Positions 10,649 through 22,029 of a stretch of DNA of 64,000 nucleotides are shown piece by piece (position 1 is the stretch's first letter; every line of letters begins with the position of its first letter). The stretch is taken from NCBI GenBank assembly GCA_003024785.1, contig PUQB01000032.1, forward strand, positions 711,001-775,000, in the 5' to 3' direction. This stretch comes from Selaginella tamariscina. Lineage: Eukaryota; Streptophyta; Lycopodiopsida; Selaginellales; Selaginellaceae. The position numbers and the translations under genes were made by a program. The notes beneath the pieces are model-generated. The model made no database searches and was not told the DNA's origin. It was given only the letters and a program-made list of their open reading frames with translations.

Positions 10649-11770
10649 CTATTGCCTCTCCTTCCAATGTTTCCAAATCCACCACACCTTCTCCTCTACA
10701 GATTTAACCCGAAAAGGGCCTATCCAGTTCAAATTAAACTTTTGGCCTATTTCATCCACCTTTCCCCTGTACCAAAGGACGAGATCACCTACCTTTATCT
10801 CTTTGCCTTTCCTTCGCCTATCTAGCCAAACCTTCCGCCTTCTCTGAATCGCCTGTATCGTCCACAGGGCATGCATTCTCCTCTCATCTAACTTCTCTAG
10901 CTCTATTAAACGAGCTTCCAAAGACTCCTTCTCTCCCATCCTATATTGAATTGCTATTCTCAAGGACGGCACAATATACTCCATCGGAGTTATAGCCTCC
11001 AATCCATACGCAAGCTTAAAAGGTGTCGTACCTGTAGTCACCTTATAAGCTGTTCTATAGGCCCATAATACTTCTGGTAACCTTTCATCCCAATCCTTCT
11101 TATTTTCCTGAACCACCTTCCTTAAAACGTTTTTAAGGACTTTGTTTGTAGATTCAGCTTGTCCATTACCTTGTGGGTAATATGGTGTAGACTTCTTATG
11201 TTTTATCACAAACTCCCTCATAAGCATTTCTATTGTTTCATTCACGAAATGCTTTCCTCTATCACTCACAATTTCCTTAGGAATACCATAACGTACTATT
11301 ATAGTATTATATATAACCTTCGCTGTATTATATGCATCAGCCTTTCTCATAGGCTCTGCCTCTACCCATTTAGTCATATAATCTGTTAAAACCAATATAT
11401 ATTGATTCCTTTTTGAGCTTATAGGATTAACTGGTCCTATAAAATCCATTCCCCATTTTTGGAAAGGTTCCAGTGGTAGAACTGGATTATAAGGTTGTAT
11501 TTGTTTCTTTGGAGGCAATTGTGCACGTTGGCATTTATCACATGCCTTACAATATCTATTTACATCTCTCCATAAAGTAGGCCACCATAACCCTGCCTGA
11601 AGGATTTTCCTTCCTGTTATTTCCTCTGCAAAATGTCCTCCTGCAAGGCCTGAATGAGCCTCTTTAAGAACCTCTGGGGCCTCTAAAGGATCTACACACC
11701 TTCGTAATACCCCATCGGACCCCAGTTTATACAGCTTTCCTCCCACGAGAGAGAAGTGTCGTGTCCTCAC
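10649..11770 (-). CDS. Integrase of the Tat/Athila-type element
   Basis: A 373-residue open frame that inserts element cDNA into the host chromosome. The N-terminal zinc-binding HHCC region is visible (HSGLAGGHF, then CKACDKCQRAQ, about residues 40-85). The DDE core has WGMDFIGPV with the first Asp, DYMTKWVEAE, IVSDRGKHF with the second Asp, and YYPQGNGQAESTNK with the Glu, so all three catalytic residues are present. LVLWYRGKVDEIGQKF near the end matches the conserved region after the core. The frame overlaps the end of the RNase H frame by 4 nt (11767-11770). No chromodomain follows. This is the best-preserved domain of the element. Confidence 0.93.
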   Translation of the reverse strand: MRTRHFSLVGGKLYKLGSDGVLRRCVDPLEAPEVLKEAHSGLAGGHFAEEITGRKILQAGLWWPTLWRDVNRYCKACDKCQRAQLPPKKQIQPYNPVLPLEPFQKWGMDFIGPVNPISSKRNQYILVLTDYMTKWVEAEPMRKADAYNTAKVIYNTIIVRYGIPKEIVSDRGKHFVNETIEMLMREFVIKHKKSTPYYPQGNGQAESTNKVLKNVLRKVVQENKKDWDERLPEVLWAYRTAYKVTTGTTPFKLAYGLEAITPMEYIVPSLRIAIQYRMGEKESLEARLIELEKLDERRMHALWTIQAIQRRRKVWLDRRRKGKEIKVGDLVLWYRGKVDEIGQKFNLNWIGPFRVKSVEEKVWWIWKHWKERQ

Positions 11771-12384
11771 GACAAAGAGCTTCCTTTCATCGGCGTCTTA
11801 TAAGTAAGTGGTACTATTCCAGTGGCTAGATATTGTGTAATATGATCTAACCACCTTAATGGAACATCCACACGAAATAAACTCGCATCAGGAAAATCAT
11901 CCATAGTACGAATAGGAAGTTCGCCTGTTTTAATACGACTTAAATGATCAGCCTGTTCGTGTTGCTTTCCAGGTTTATGAATTATTTCAAAATCATATTC
12001 CTGCAGAAGTAGGAACCACCTGGCTAACCTTCCTGTAAGTACAGGTTTATTAAGTAAATATAATAAAGCCTTATGATCCACAAAAAGTTTTACTTTATTA
12101 GCCAAAAGATAATGTCTAAATTTGTGGATAGCATATACCATACCCAATGCTTCCTTTTCTGTAGTAGTGTAATTTACCTCTGCAGGTGTGAGCCTGCGAC
12201 TAGCATAATAAATAGGACGATCCTTACCGTCCTCTTGCATTTGCGTAAGGACAGCTCCTATAGCAATATCAGAGGCATCAACTTGTACATGGAATTCCCG
12301 ATCCCACTTGGGACTAACCAATATGGGGGCTTTAATAAGAGCCGTTCGAAGGTTATCAAATGCCTCTTGACACTCTAAGTCCAA
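11767..12384 (-). CDS. RNase H domain of the Tat/Athila-type element
   Basis: This 205-residue frame contains the Ty3-type RNase H signature: FHVQVDASDIAIGAVL with the first catalytic Asp, IYYASRRLTPAE, TTTEKEALGMVYAIHKFRHY with the catalytic Glu, VDHKALLYL, and DFEIIHKPGKQHEQADHLSR. RNase H degrades the RNA template during reverse transcription. It is separated from the RT frame (ending at 12496) by about 110 nt in which the frame changes; in an intact element the two are one polypeptide. Confidence 0.92.
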   Translation of the reverse strand: MDLECQEAFDNLRTALIKAPILVSPKWDREFHVQVDASDIAIGAVLTQMQEDGKDRPIYYASRRLTPAEVNYTTTEKEALGMVYAIHKFRHYLLANKVKLFVDHKALLYLLNKPVLTGRLARWFLLLQEYDFEIIHKPGKQHEQADHLSRIKTGELPIRTMDDFPDASLFRVDVPLRWLDHITQYLATGIVPLTYKTPMKGSSLS

Positions 12385-12495
12385 ACATATGGCACATCAC
12401 CTTAAGCAAGTCGGTTAAAGGTTTGGCGAGTTTAGCATAATGCTTTATAAACCGCCTATGGTAGCCTATTTTGCCTAAAAACCTTCGTAACTCCT

Positions 12496-13625
12496 TTATA
12501 TCCTGTGGTGGTTGTAGGCTAAGGATACCTTAACCTTGTCCTGATCAACCAATATTCCTTCCTTACAAACCACATGTCCTAAAAGGACTCCTGATTTAAC
12601 AAAAAAGTTACATTTTTCTGGATTTAAAGCAACTGAATTTTGTCTGCATTTCTGGAAACATTTTTCCAAACACTGTAGATGTTCCTGTTTTGTACTATAC
12701 ACACTAAAGTCATCCATAAAGACTTTCATAAAATCTAAAAGGTATTCACGAAAGGTATCCGTTATAATTCTTTGAAACGTAAAGGGTGCATTACATAAGC
12801 CAAAAGGCATAACCCTATAGGCATAGGCACCCCACGGACTTATAAAAGCCGTCTTATGTTGATCTGCTGGAGCTACCATCACCTGATTATATCCTGAAAA
12901 GCCATCCATAAAGGAATACATTTCATGGCCTGCGACATTATCCAGCATTTCCTCTGTGAAAGGAATAGGAAAGATATCCTTAGTTGTAACATCATTTAGC
13001 TTTTTATAATTGACACACACTCTTAGCTTCCCATTCTTTTTAGGGACGATCACGAGTGGTGACAACCATTGCGCTCCTTGTATAGGATATATAAAGCCAA
13101 CCTTCAACAGTTTATCAATTTCCTCTTTCACCAATTTAGCATAGTTAGGATTCATCCTGTATGCACTTTGTTTGGCCGGTTGGCATCCCGGCAATAATTG
13201 AATAGTGTGCATACATATCTCTGGTGGTATTCCTTTAAGATCCTGATAGGACCATGCAAATACATCCTTGTATTTGGCTAACAACATCAATCCTTTATTC
13301 CTAAAATCAGGATCCAATCCTTGAGCTATATTTAATATCTTAGGTTCCATTTCTGTACCTATATTAACTTGCTCTAAAGGATCATTCGTGTAGATATATG
13401 TATATTCAGCAGGTTGTTCCTGCAAATTCATTTCATAAGGAACAGACTTATAAAATTTTTCCTGCAACCCAGATTGTTCTGTTCCTGTTCCTTTTTGAGA
13501 TGCTTTCTTTCCTTCAGAATGGCATATAAATCAATCTCTGCAAGAGCTTTTAGATCAGGATATGTTTTTAAAATTTGCTCTTCCTCCTGATCATCCAAGC
13601 CCCGCACCCAATCATACCCTTCCAA
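12496..13625 (-). CDS. Reverse transcriptase of the Tat/Athila-type element
   Basis: The main frame (13467-12496, 323 residues) holds the RT core: KVGFIYPIQGAQWLSPLVIV, KNGKLRVCVNYKKLN, HEMYSFMDGFSGYNQV, the fingers-palm segment MPFGLCNAPFTFQR, and the catalytic box FMDDF at about 12706-12723, a permitted variant of YXDD. A short upstream frame (13625-13428) in another register is probably the linker from protease. RT copies element RNA into DNA in the cytoplasmic particle. The frame ends early (AYNHHRI), before the connection to RNase H, so there is a frame break near 12500. Confidence 0.93.
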
Positions 13626-13639
13626 TGCAACTGGCCGAT

Positions 13640-14233
13640 CCTTCTGTGCTAAGTATCCCTTAGCATGTATAAATCGACCTTCAAGTCACCTTGTTCTATT
13701 GTCATTTTTCCTGAGCCCCAATCCTGCACCGCTTGGGCCACCTTAAGCCAAGGTCGTCCTAACAACATAGTATATGTTGCATCCTGTCCTTCCATTCGTA
13801 GGACAATTAAGGATATTTTATTTAAGTCCTTTAACGGATATAGTGACTGCTCTCACAATGCCTAATGGTCTTACACTTCGTTGATCAGCCATTTTAAGGT
13901 TAAATGGAGCAGGTTGGATAGGTCCTAAACCCATCCTTTTACATTCTCCTTCTTCAATAAAATTCACACCTGAACCTCCATCTATTAATACTCTCTTTAA
14001 CTTATTCCTGCCCACATATACTGTGATGCAAGGAACATGTCCATCATAATCACCTTCATACAGTACTTCCTTATCCATTTTACAAACTGTATATCCTTCA
14101 CGTGAAGGTGATGTTTGTGAACTAAACTTAATGCATTTAATATCTGGTTTCTTATGTAAGGAGCTACCTTTATCAACTGTCCAAGCGTAACCTTTACCTC
14201 CTGATTTATAGCTTGGTGATACATGGAGTCCAT
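13640..14233 (-). CDS. Aspartic protease region of the Tat/Athila-type element
   Basis: The frame 14078-13818 has the retropepsin-like active site region VLIDGGSGVNFIEEG (Asp-Gly-Gly-Ser-Gly in place of the usual D-S/T-G), preceded by DGHVPCITVYVG. The downstream segment YTMLLGRPWL near 13760 is the ILGRPWL motif commonly seen after protease in Tat/Athila elements. The protease cuts the Gag-Pol polyprotein. A second register (14233-13997) overlaps the start, so at least one frame break is present. Confidence 0.8.
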
Positions 14234-14490
14234 TGTTTTATCATGTAATGGTAATAATGAAAAACTTTGTTCACCTTTCTATACACCTTTGTCTATACCT
14301 TCTGATTCGTTATCAGTCTGACCTTTCTGGTCAGGATCCTGCTCCTGCTTTTACATTTTCCTGTAACAAGCTCTCCTTCTTGTTAGGAATAGTAACTACC
14401 TCCTTCTCCATAACAAGAGGATTCCTTCTTCTTCTCTTGAAGAGCTATAACTGCCCTTGCAACGGGTGGATACTCATCCTTTTTCCTCCT

Positions 14491-15123
14491 CTATTTGAAT
14501 AAGCCGTGTTGTAGGCTGCACATTAGTCGTTCTGGTGGAAGTAGGAGGTTGTACATTCCGCCTAGGACATTCCCTAGAGATATGTCCTGTTTCACCACAT
14601 GTATAACAAACCTGGGAAGGAAAATTCCTACCCTGTGGTCCTTGTTTATCATTTCCTTGTTATAGGAATCATTTCTGCCTCTTTGACCTTGATATGGTCT
14701 TTCCTCTCCTCTATATTGCCTATCATTTCTTTCAGGATAAGGTCTATCATTCTGCCACGCCTTATATGGACCATTTCTTCCTGCATAATACCTTTCCTCT
14801 CTAATTTCGTAAGGATTATCATTCCTTCTGTCATAATATCTAGTATTCCTGTGCTGATAAGGAACAGCATTATCATTCCTCTCATTCCCACGGTTCCTAT
14901 TAGGTGGGAACCTTCTGGGAGGTGGACGTTCATTTGTCCTCCTTTCTCTCTCTATACGAGCCACATTCTGATTTAGGAAATGTTTACAGTTCCTAGCCAC
15001 ATGTCCTTCCTTTCCGCATATCTGGCATGTAGGCAATTGCAGTCTACATTCCTCTACTGTATGACCAGGATTATTACATTTAGTACACCATACTTTTTCC
15101 TTTAACTCCTCTTTAACTGTCAT
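14491..15123 (-). CDS. Gag C-terminus with zinc knuckles (nucleocapsid)
   Basis: Near the N-terminus of this frame are two CCHC knuckles, CTKCNNPGHTVEEC and CQICGKEGHVARNC. A basic, Arg/Asn/Tyr-rich low-complexity stretch follows. A third knuckle, CYTCGETGHISREC, lies at about 14575-14610 in a shifted register, so there is a frame break shortly before it. Such knuckles bind element RNA in the virus-like particle. Confidence 0.88.
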   Translation of the reverse strand: MTVKEELKEKVWCTKCNNPGHTVEECRLQLPTCQICGKEGHVARNCKHFLNQNVARIERERRTNERPPPRRFPPNRNRGNERNDNAVPYQHRNTRYYDRRNDNPYEIREERYYAGRNGPYKAWQNDRPYPERNDRQYRGEERPYQGQRGRNDSYNKEMINKDHRVGIFLPRFVIHVVKQDISLGNVLGGMYNLLLPPERLMCSLQHGLFK

Positions 15124-15299
15124 TCCTTTTAAAGTTTTTCATCATTTGAGCCAATGCTTTCTCATATATAGGATATTTCGAACTTTTACTACATCAACTT
15201 CCTCTTTCTCTTCATCAAAGGATTCTTCCTTTCTTCCATATATTTTCAACTTTCCTTCTGCAATCTTTTCTATTTGCCTCCTCTTCTTCTCATATATTT

Positions 15300-15665
15300 T
15301 TAATTGATTAATGAGATCCTCTCTATCCTTTTCATTGATAGTAAGGCTAAATCTCTGTATGGTTTTAGCAACCCTTGCTTATACCATTGCAATAAGGCAT
15401 CCATCTTTACATATGCCTTACACTTTTTCTCATGTTTCTTAAAACGGTGTGTATATTCATTTATCTTTTCTGTTTTGCCCTGAAGGATAGTCCTTAGCTT
15501 CTCTAAATGTTCCTCCGGCAGTTCCTCCTTTCTGAAATATTCCTTAAATGCATCTGTAACCTTTTGATAATCCTCTCTGATTTCCTTTTCTAAATCATAA
15601 TACCAATCAAAGGCATTTCCTTTCAATGTATGTGGAAATATAAGCAGCCTTTCTGCATCCGTCAC
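15300..15665 (-). CDS. Gag capsid domain of the Tat/Athila-type element
   Basis: The frame shows the plant retrotransposon gag pattern: LLIFPHTLKGNAFDWYYDL, then FKEYFRKEELPEEHLEKL and INEYTHRFKKHEKKC. This protein forms the particle shell. Coding certainly continues upstream towards the primer-binding site in broken frames (about 15665-16200) and downstream to the zinc knuckles; the gap 15300-15123 contains a Lys/Glu-rich segment in another register. Confidence 0.85.
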   Translation of the reverse strand: MTDAERLLIFPHTLKGNAFDWYYDLEKEIREDYQKVTDAFKEYFRKEELPEEHLEKLRTILQGKTEKINEYTHRFKKHEKKCKAYVKMDALLQWYKQGLLKPYRDLALLSMKRIERISLIN

Positions 15666-16246
15666 CTTATACAGTTTACTACCTCTTCAAACTGTTGTAA
15701 GTGCCTTTTTCGGATTTTCTTTCTTTCCTACAGAGAATGTGGGATACATCATCGTACCCCCAAACATTCCCGGGAAAAGTGCCATATTTGTAATAACCTT
15801 TGCTCTGGTGTATTTCCTCTTACACCTTCCTCCCTTCCTCTTCGGGAGTTCTCAGGAGATCCTTCTCCTTGCAATCTCAGTCTATGAACAGGCACTCCTT
15901 CCGTTCCTCTCACAGTCTCCTCTAAACCAGCTGTTTGATATTGTCTCCAATTCTCTGGATCAGCCTCAGATTTCTGTATTGTTTCTGCAATATCCTCTAC
16001 TATCTTGCCAAATATTTTGACGTCTATTTTCGTCAGTTTCAGGTTGCTGTTGGGCAGCCACTCTATTGGCCTGCCTTTGGTTCCTTTGATCAGCTAAGGC
16101 TGAATCAGGACGATGGTTCCTCCACGGTTCCATTCATTCCTTCTCCTTTACACATCCGGCTCTACACCTTCTGAGCCTTTTTCAAATGAGAATTTTATCC
16201 TTTTTAGCCTCTTTTCTCAATGAATGCTAACACTGCAATGGCGAAA

Positions 16247-16263
16247 TCCCTCCGTGGTCGCCA
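16247..16263 (-). other. Primer-binding site
   Basis: On the minus strand, two bases after the 5' LTR, the sequence reads TGGCGACCACGGAGGGA. It starts with TGG, the complement of a tRNA CCA end, as required for a minus-strand primer site. I cannot name the tRNA with confidence. Confidence 0.7.
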
Positions 16264-16265
16264 AA

Positions 16266-16796
16266 TGTTAAACAGGAAAAGGTTCTCTGCCTCACCTTTT
16301 CCTATTTAACCTGTTTCCTTCACACAGACAGGAAACCTTTCATACAACGTACAGGAAAGGCTACACCCTTTCCTTCCTCAACTCTCAATATATCTGTATA
16401 TATATCAAACTTCTCCCAGTGCCACTATGACTGGTCTCCAAAGTCAAGGGCAAGAACGGATTTGGCTATTGCCTTGTTAGATCCATTCATTGAGAGTAGA
16501 CATACACACACAAGATTCTCTAATATGCACCTTTCATTACTACATGAATACAAGAGACAAAGTGTAAAGAACCTCTATCTCCTGCTGAATAACCCCTGGA
16601 GACCCCTCTCCATTGCCCTAACTTCCCTTAATTACTCTTCCTCTCGCCACGTCATCCTTTTCCTTTTCCTTACCTTTTCCTCTCGGTAAGGATTTTCCTC
16701 TTTCACAGCCTTTCCTTCCATGCTTACTACGGACCTTCCTACCCTTATTCTCTCACAGTAGGACGTCCTATGCTCCTAAATATTTTACCTTTAACA
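16266..16796 (-). repeat. 5' LTR of the Tat/Athila-type element
   Basis: Direct repeat of 7759-8291, starting TGTTAAACAGG and ending CCTTTAACA, followed by the AAAGT target duplication at 16797-16801. Confidence 0.9.
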
Positions 16797-16801
16797 AAAG
16801 T

Positions 16802-19800
16802 CATTAAGCTGAAAAAATCTTTGCAGGGCTTGAGGGTCTCACAAGAGATATTTCATTTATAATGGTATGTTTCGACTTGACCTTGATTAGAAATGGATTT
16901 CATGATCCATATGGAAGACCTTGTTATATATTGGTCGAGGACAACTTTGGAAGATTTGAGCAATGTATGAACAATCATGTCATTACCTTTCACTTTTGGC
17001 TTTATTTGTATAATTTTATATATTGTTCTTCTAATCATGTAGAAATTCAATTTTCATTGAGTCAAAGGAGGAGCTTGTAATTAAATAGAAGGCCAGTGGA
17101 AAGTCATCCTTATATGAATTCTTTAATGCACTCAAGTAGTCACGCAAGGAATATTTTGAGCAAATGCAAGCGAGTCATATGTATTGAAGTCTTTTAAGCA
17201 TGGATGGGGATATGGTTTTCGAACTTCCCTATGTTCCTGAAGAGACTAAGGATTCACTTAAAGGAATGCAAAGAGTGAAGAATAGCCATGTTTGGACTAG
17301 GAGCCATGAATAGCATTGTTGATTATAAGAATTTTAACATTTGTAGATCGTTTTGTGTCTATTTATGTCACACAAAATATCCCGTACCATCCTTGGTGTT
17401 GAGGACATGCATTTTTCCATAAGCCCAACGTCCTCGACATCAAGGATGATAGTATACCAAGTCAGACTCTTTCAAAGTTGCCATGAATGTGTCTTAAGAT
17501 TTGCATATTTTCGTCCTTGGCATAGAAGACAAGTTCTTTGATTTGACTCATTAGTATTGGATTATATTATAGGTATTATAAAATATTTTCTCTTACATAA
17601 TAAAGAATTTTTTCAGTTATCACTAGCCATGATCTAAGAACTTCTCAAAATTAAGAGGTCTTTATGATGGCCTTACTTGGAGTTTTTTTATTTTCCTTGG
17701 ACAATGCACCGATAAGGTTCTTCATGTTTTCAAAATGTCATTTATGGGAATAAATTTCAGTTTACACCTATGTTTTTAAAATCTCATATGTTGAAATGAA
17801 TTCTAATTTGCACCTGATTAATAGAATGTGTCTCAATGTGGATTTGTAAAATGTGTATTTATGTTTTGATCATACACATAAAGTTGCTAGCTTGGCCACT
17901 ATGGACATTTTTATTATAATCACATGTAAGTATGAGTACATCATTTTTCTTTCGAACACATGGAAGTATTCGAAGCACATTATTTTTTATTAAGTTCAAT
18001 TGGTTTTACAGTTTGAATACACACGATAACACAAACAATCTTATTTCAGCATAGCTCATGTGTTATAAATCTTCAGTCTTCATCTCACATATAGTGCACT
18101 CGGGATTTGGAGTACCTCAAATCCATAGTTTCATGGGTGATGAAGCAATAGCCAATTGAAATGCTGTGAAAAAGGTCTTTGACTATGATATGGTACAAGA
18201 ATCACCCTCGTCTGGGAATACAACCCCTTTAGGGCAACGAGGGTATAACCCACCAATTAACCCCTAAGGGTTTGTCCTTACGCCAGAGATTAACATATAG
18301 CGAGAGCTTTGAGGAGCAGCAGGGACTAAGTGAGTTTTTTTGGAGATTTGGTAATGCTGTAAACTTCAGACATGGATGAAGAAAAAACAATATTGGAGCC
18401 AACATAGTTTGCAAGTAAGTTTAACATCACATTTTTATTATGATCAACACTGTTTGCAATACATGAAACTCCAGAACAACAATCCCTCATCCCTAATGTT
18501 AATCTTGCTAAGTCATGACACTCAAGATGGAAAAGATTTTTAAGATCACCAAGGAAAAAGTTAAACATTATGGATGCTATCAAACTTGACCTAATTGATG
18601 CTTTTATAATGTGCTAGGGCATATGCTGCCTCTGTGGGTCAACATTTAATTAGTGGCCCATCGTCGGCAAATATGTCATTTAGAACGTCAATAAGACCCC
18701 TATATTCACTAGGGATGCTATTTTGATGGTAAAGGAGGTATCTCATGAAGTTGATATTCAATTAGATAACCAAATTATTGACAAACATATGAACTGTGTT
18801 AAGAGAAATTGTCTACTCCTATTCAAAAGGTGATTCACACATGCCAAACTATATATATTTGAAATTTTTGGCAACAATATTGTGCACAAGGAAGTTGTAC
18901 ATGATAAAATTGGTCTATACTTTGATACATATGAAAAACGAAGTGTCATGAGATCAATCCTAATTTGTGTAAGAAAATGTGGTTTATCAATTTGTCCTTC
19001 GGGAGTGTACAACATTTATTCATGGCTTCTTTGGTGTTGTGAAAATCAATGTAGAGGACAAAGTCACACAATGGGTTTAAACTTGCCCAGGTAAATAGTG
19101 CACTCGGTGCTGAGGATGATAGTAAAGTTTCCATAAACAATCTTTTATTGTATGTATTATCCTTGGTGCCGAGGACAACATACTACTAACTTTTTCCTCA
19201 TGAACAGAAACATTAACTAGTTAAAAGTAATATTAATTAATGATAAATTTCATTTACAAGAAATATCTTGCATTTTTACACTCTTGTGCCTAACGTGTCT
19301 CAAGTCCATGGACTCATTTCCATTGCCGTTGAAATAAATTTAAATGCTTACCAATGTTAGTTTTAATTTACATTACCACTATTATTCTTTTGCATGAACA
19401 CATGTAACTAGTCCCAAAAGTTCCAAATACAAAGGCCTTCCATTATCTTAAGAAATACCTAGAAGTAGGGAAGGACATCATATTTGAAATCATCGTAAGA
19501 CATCCAAGAAAGCAAGGAAATCAATATATGTTATGTTATTTAGGCCAAAGCATGTGACTTAGCATATCACGAGACAGATTGGAAAAGAAGATGCACAATC
19601 ACCATATCATAATATCCTAAATGCAACTATAACATGCAACTACGACATGTATGTTTCTTTTGACCACTTATCCCAATTATGGATACACTCCTATAGACAC
19701 ATGTACTACATCATGTGTAAGGTCTTGGCAATGGACATAAATAAGAACTTTTTTCATTCACTATTTAGGTATCTCAGAGTTTAAGGTTAACATTATGTTC

Positions 19801-20162
19801 TCTCTAGTAGTAGTTGGATGTTGAAAATGGATGTTTGTATCATTTTTTTAAGGCACTCTTTTATTTTAATGAAGGTTTACAATCCTATTGTTACAAAATT
19901 CCTTACTTTTGACAATGGCTAATATGTATGTTTAATGTCCTTGTTTATGTCTATGTATTTCCATGTATGTAATAACACACTCCAACGCACATTATGCTAC
20001 CAAAATATGCGAAAACACATCCTTGGCATGGAGGATTATTCTCTTATTTATTACTTAAAAACAAATGTTTCTTCAAGGCTTAGGACAAAAACATGTCCTT
20101 CACAATAAGACACGTGTAATATTGATATGTCAGCATGTCGTGTAACCCGCCCCTTACACATA
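16802..20162. other. Continuation of the old palindrome-bearing repeat layer
   Basis: No recognisable gene. Palindromes of the same 18-bp type as at 2.7-7.1 kb occur at 17388-17408, 17431-17448, about 17513-17531, 19103-19119, 19159-19176 and 20019-20036. Between 17.5 and 19.1 kb I see only short frames with no family signature. The Tat-type element is inserted into this layer, and the Harbinger element lies at its right edge. Confidence 0.5.
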
Positions 20163-20165
20163 TAA

Positions 20166-20198
20166 GGGTCGTTTCGCACCACACTTAACTTAACTTAA
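20166..20198 (+). repeat. Harbinger left terminal inverted repeat
   Basis: GGGTCGTTTCGCACC followed by ACACTTAACTTAACTTAA is mirrored at 25518-25550 with one mismatch (CACC versus CACT). Confidence 0.9.
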
Positions 20199-20406
20199 CA
20201 TGCATAAGTTAAGTAAAGGTTAAGGGTGCATTTGATTCGCACCAACTCTCCCTTAAAAGAGAAGTTAAGGGTTTTGAATTCGTACCAACCCTTAACTTAA
20301 ATTAAGGGAATTTGTTAAGGGCAATTGATTCGCACTCATCAACCCTTAACTTTTTACTTAAATTAAGGAATTGTGTTAAGGGCAATGGATTCGCATAGAT
20401 ACTTAT

Positions 20407-21409
20407 TGTCATAGTTCTAACCTAGTGAGTTGACTACCTGGGTAAAGATTGTGGGATATGTGGGATATGTGGGCAAAAAGACCCAAGCGGACCTGGGTCA
20501 TTTACACCTAGGGCTTATCAACATAGTACAATAGGTAACAATAATCAACGTCCAAAGTAAAGGGTTGAGTCATAGTAAAAACTATGACACACTCCCGCCT
20601 TTGAAAATGTCAATGTCCTCGTTGACGTCCAACTCCAAGACTATATAATGTTAGAGAAAATAACCAAAAACTAACATATCACTCTATGCGGAGTCAGCCA
20701 AAAGTTCACATAATTTTTATTACCCCCCTTGCATTACACGAAACCAAGTACTTCAGAACCGTCGTTCACTAAGTCGTAAACCTAGCTGCCGGAGGCACCA
20801 CCTGCGACATGAAGTCACTTGGAGATCTTTTGCACGTCTGCAAAGTCTGTCACCCGACGCACACACACAATGATTAATTTCTTTACTTAACTAGAATTTA
20901 TATTGTAGGCGTCTAGTTAGTGTTGTTGCTGGCCCCTTGGTTAACAAAGAATAAAGACTTGCTTTACTCCTTAATATTAAATGTTGTTGACGACCCCTGT
21001 CGTCTAACACACAATAAGCACTTCCAAATGCTTGACCAAATACCTTCTCATTTCTTTTGATTTTCCAATGGTTCCACATCTCCACATGTTTACAAAGAAC
21101 AGGGTTTTACGACTTGTACTCTTATAATCGGAAAAGAGCTTGATTCCGATAAAAGTCTCATACTTAGTCTTGCGTAGCTATATACTAATGAGAGATAAAG
21201 TATAGTAGCAGACCCTTATGAAAAGGGGTAATGAGAAGCACCGAGGGATGCAGAGATTATGCCAACTAGGGAAAGGTTGTGACAATTGGTGTTTATGAGA
21301 GGGCCCCTAGTCATGATGACCCAGGTCGCTTAGGTCTTTTTGCCACATATCCCACATATCCCCCAAATCTTTACCTAGGTAGTCAACTCACCAGGTTAGA
21401 ACTATGACA
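20407..21409. mobile_element. Nested 1.0-kb element with ~90-bp inverted repeats
   Basis: The left end reads TGTCATAGTTCTAACC and the right end is its complement, GGTTAGAACTATGACA. Similarity runs about 90-95 bp inward (20407-20503 and 21316-21409), with a few substitutions and indels, through GAGTTGACTACCT and GGGATATGTGGGATATGTGG. The internal 800 bp has no coding frame over about 65 codons. No clean target duplication is visible. Long TIRs suggest a Mutator-like or foldback element, but the class is not proven. It sits inside the Harbinger element and is therefore younger than it. Confidence 0.6.
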
Positions 21410-22029
21410 CTACAATAAATATTAAGGGCCATGAATTTGAATATTGCCATTAATATAATATACTTTATATTTATATTTAGTTAAGATTATTAACTTAATT
21501 ATTTTTAATGAACTTAACATATCTACATTTAATTTAACATTATTATGTCAAGTTATAATAAATATTTTTAAATAATTTTTAATTTGTAATAAATATTTTT
21601 AACCACTTTAAAATATATTTATAATATTTATGATTTAAATAATATGTGCATCCTTAATTTTATTAACATTTATAGTAATTTTACTTATTATAAAAAATAA
21701 AATATGGTGAGATGAATTAATATACTTATATATAATATTGTATATGGGTACATTCTATAGATAATTAAATTTTATATTATTTTGGATATGTTTAAAATAA
21801 GTAAAAACTTCATGAAAAATTTATATATACATATGCATGTGCGTTAACATGTGTGTATACATGTATTTGCATTTCATATTTTTTTTATTTAATAAAAAAA
21901 TGCTAAATATATTCTATTTTCTAGTATACATCCCTTTTTCATATTCACGTTTATCTTTAACAACATGATATTTATTGTGGTAAAATAAAAAATAATAAAG
22001 AAAAATAAATTAACAAATGGCGTTCCAAA

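Larger units (their letters stand above)
7759..16796 (-). mobile_element. Tat/Athila-type Ty3/gypsy LTR retrotransposon, 9.04 kb
   Basis: The element is complete in structure. LTRs lie at 7759-8291 and 16266-16796 with TGTTAAA...TTTAACA ends, flanked by AAAGT on both sides. On the minus strand the order is 5' LTR, primer-binding site, gag, zinc knuckles, protease, RT, RNase H, integrase, an extra ORF region, polypurine tract, 3' LTR. The integrase motif DYMTKWVEAE, the absence of a chromodomain, and a long coding stretch after integrase point to the non-chromovirus Tat/Athila branch. The two LTRs differ by scattered substitutions and small indels, so the insertion is not recent. Each domain lies in a separate open frame with breaks between them, so the copy is probably not autonomous. 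It interrupts the palindrome-bearing repeat layer. Confidence 0.92.

Noticed and set aside
20407-21409. Reading the TGTCA...TGACA block as a solo LTR
   Set aside because: Its ends are inverted over about 90 bp, far beyond the few bases expected for an LTR, and no 5-bp duplication is present.
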